NCBI GenBank assembly: GCA_031284525.1
Contig: JAISZR010000004.1
Span: 248,001-312,000, forward strand
DNA length: 64,000 nucleotides
Source: Oscillospiraceae bacterium
Lineage (GTDB): Bacteria > Bacillota > Clostridia > Oscillospirales > Ruminococcaceae
Direction: 5' to 3'
How positions within the stretch are numbered: position 1 is the first letter of the stretch; every line of letters begins with the position of its first letter. The notes beneath the pieces were generated by a model, which saw only the letters and a program-made list of their open reading frames with translations, searched no databases and had not been told where the DNA came from. The position numbers and the translations under genes are program-made. Shown here one piece after another: positions 62,436-64,000 of the stretch.

Positions 62436-63803
62436 ATGAATTGGATTGGAAGGTTGGGTATCTTCAAAAGGGAAACGCTCGGGAAGAAACAGACGCTCAT
62501 CTGGGTAGTGTTTGTGCTGGTGTGTTCTGTTTTTCTTGTTTTGGCGTTTTCCAGAGGGAATGTTTCGGAGTTATCTGGTGATAGGTTATTTGATGTTAGG
62601 TTCAAAACGGTCAGGAAGATAGAAGTAACGAATCCAAACGGCGGCTATGTTATATCTAACGGTGCTTCTGGATTGCAGCTTCAATCGGTGGCTGAAAGGC
62701 TTGTGGATGCGGAAAAGCTAAAGGATTTTGTTGATGGTTTATTTGGCTCAAAGGTAAGCAAAGTAGATATTGATGAAAACAGATGCACGAGCAACGTGCA
62801 GGTCGCCCTTAGAGTGGAATGCAGGGGGAAGACTTTTGAGATTAAGGTCAGAGATGAAGCTCCGGCAGATCTCGGCTATTACGTTAGTATTTCGAGAAAA
62901 TCTGGGGTTTATCTCTTGCCAAAATCTGTGGCAGATCTGCTTTTTTGCTCTCATTTGGATTTTGTTTCGCGGGGATTATTTAAGAATTTTAGTGCCAATG
63001 GCGATTTTGATGAGTTGGTTTTTTCGGGTGTTAATCCGAATCCGGTCAGTGTTTTGAGAACGGTTGGCGAGAATTCCTTGGTTTTGGAGAACAAAGGGGA
63101 AAAGGCGCTTCTTTTGGATGTGTACAGGGATCAGATCGACAAATTGGTTAGGCTTCAGGCCGATGCTGTGAAGGTGATAAATCCAACACGGGCGGACCAA
63201 GAAACTTATGGTGTTTTTACGCCGCGTTTGCAGGTGACAGCGAAGCGTGGAGCCATTTCGGAAACTATTAGAATGAGTGAGCCGGTCGACGGGGTGTGCT
63301 TTGTTTTGGGCGACGATGGGTGCCGTATTCTTGAGTGTAATGTTGCGGATTTTAGTTTTTTGGATGCAAAATTTGATGACATTTGTAAACGGCATCTTGT
63401 TGAGGGGAACCGGGATAAAATTAAAAGTCTATCAATCAAGGTCCCTCAAAAGCGCCTAAATATGGAATTACGGGGTGCGACAAATTCGGGCGTAGTGGTG
63501 AACGGTAAGGAAGTGGTGGATGAAAAGGTTACTTCGGGTTTGAATGACCTGCTTGAGTTATTAACTGAATTCCCGTTTAAAGAAAGTGTTTGGGGGGAGC
63601 TGAACGAGGATAGGGAATCGGAACTTTCCCTTGAGATTGGGTATGGGTCTGAGGATTTGGACAAATATGAGTTTTGGGTGAACAATTCTAATGTGTGTGT
63701 TAAATATGGGAAAAGTGGTCCTTGTTTGGCGGCCTTGGAATCCGATTTAAAGGGGCTGTTAGCTGTGGTCTCCGCTTTGATGGCAGATGTGGAAGCAATT
63801 TGA
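62436..63803 (+). CDS. DUF4340 membrane-anchored protein
   Basis: A 455-residue protein with one N-terminal membrane helix (~22-40, LIWVVFVLVCSVFLVLAF) and a large outer domain of repeated beta-alpha units. RLFDVRFKTVRKIEVTNPNG, LVDAEKLKDFVDGLFG and the YYVSISRKSGVYLLPKSVADLL block match DUF4340. In other bacteria such proteins follow gldG-type ABC transporters; none is visible here, as the preceding genes are phage-like. Eroded ribosome site (GGAG only 2 bases from ATG). Confidence 0.8.
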   Translation: MNWIGRLGIFKRETLGKKQTLIWVVFVLVCSVFLVLAFSRGNVSELSGDRLFDVRFKTVRKIEVTNPNGGYVISNGASGLQLQSVAERLVDAEKLKDFVDGLFGSKVSKVDIDENRCTSNVQVALRVECRGKTFEIKVRDEAPADLGYYVSISRKSGVYLLPKSVADLLFCSHLDFVSRGLFKNFSANGDFDELVFSGVNPNPVSVLRTVGENSLVLENKGEKALLLDVYRDQIDKLVRLQADAVKVINPTRADQETYGVFTPRLQVTAKRGAISETIRMSEPVDGVCFVLGDDGCRILECNVADFSFLDAKFDDICKRHLVEGNRDKIKSLSIKVPQKRLNMELRGATNSGVVVNGKEVVDEKVTSGLNDLLELLTEFPFKESVWGELNEDRESELSLEIGYGSEDLDKYEFWVNNSNVCVKYGKSGPCLAALESDLKGLLAVVSALMADVEAI

Positions 63804-64000
63804 TTTGGGAGCCTGAAAGCGAAAGAATATTGTTGGCGTGTTGTGATCCCACGGATGTTGCAGAGGTATTTTAACTGGCCGCAGAATTATTGTAGTTAGT
63901 GGCGATAATTCGGTTATTCTTAGTGAACGCGGGGTAAGAGCCCCCACCGCATATGAGAAGTGGGTTGGCGTAGCGGCGGATACTGTTTGGGGGAGCGGAA
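63804..64000. other. Unassigned right edge
   Basis: Two + frames stay open to the edge from about 63855 and 63949, but neither has a convincing start with a ribosome site. A GGGGTAAGAGCCCC segment at 63930-63943 can fold into a small hairpin. I cannot assign the region. Confidence 0.3.

Noticed and set aside
63804..64000. Possible RNase P RNA because of GGGGTAAGAGCCCC near 63930
   Set aside because: The conserved GAGGAAAGTCC-type 5' core that should precede it is absent.

Overview
This window comes from a low-to-moderate GC Gram-positive bacterium, most likely an anaerobic member of Clostridia. I cannot name the genus. The evidence is a Spo0A-type DNA-binding domain, a Bacillus-order pyrimidine operon (pyrBC-carAB-pyrKDFE), a ylxM-ffh-rpsP-khpA block, a cdaA-ybbR pair, a single-chain glycyl-tRNA synthetase, many GTG/TTG starts behind strong AGGAGG-like ribosome sites, and a SigD-type flagellar promoter.

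Positions 1-19466 (+ strand) hold most of an extracellular contractile injection system (eCIS), a headless phage-tail-like particle. The order is: a partial coiled-coil protein with a C-terminal stalk domain, a Pvc16-like cap, an accessory beta-domain protein, a PAAR-like tip, sheath, tube, a tail-assembly protein, a DUF6760 microprotein, a second tube-type protein, a 654-residue repeat protein in the tape-measure position, a tube adaptor, hub, spike, gp25 wedge, two large baseplate-J-type proteins and a tail protein I. No AAA+ ATPase or recognisable receptor-binding fibre is present, so these are upstream or missing. A perfect 12-bp hairpin separates sheath/tube from the low-copy genes. A Spo0A-like regulator with a degenerate receiver follows directly (19647-20441).

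Positions 20495-28294 (- strand) are a seven-gene housekeeping run: uppP-cdaA-ybbR-AI-2E exporter-gpmI-glyS-ogt, behind a clear promoter. Positions 28839-38384 (+) are the complete UMP biosynthesis operon. Positions 38400-40230 (-) carry a CAP-domain protein, RNase HI and a TIGR02206 membrane protein. A tRNA-Leu with a long structured leader, alanine racemase, a C39-peptidase ABC exporter and a zinc-ribbon/kinase-like/PASTA protein that looks catalytically dead follow. Next come the convergent ylxM-ffh-rpsP-khpA operon, then fba-yebC-dut-DUF3006 and a tRNA-Ser.

The right third is more mosaic: a divergent flagellin with its own SigD-type promoter and terminator, an OmpR-type response regulator without a kinase, glmS, a sialyltransferase-like glycosyltransferase overlapping an orphan RnfD-like membrane protein, ddl and murI (with alr, the D-amino-acid side of cell-wall synthesis), an isolated phage terminase pair with a shortened small subunit, and a DUF4340 protein. 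The most unusual content is the eCIS with its expanding 42-residue repeat protein, followed by the degenerate Spo0A-like regulator, the predicted pseudokinase, and the orphan RnfD and terminase genes.
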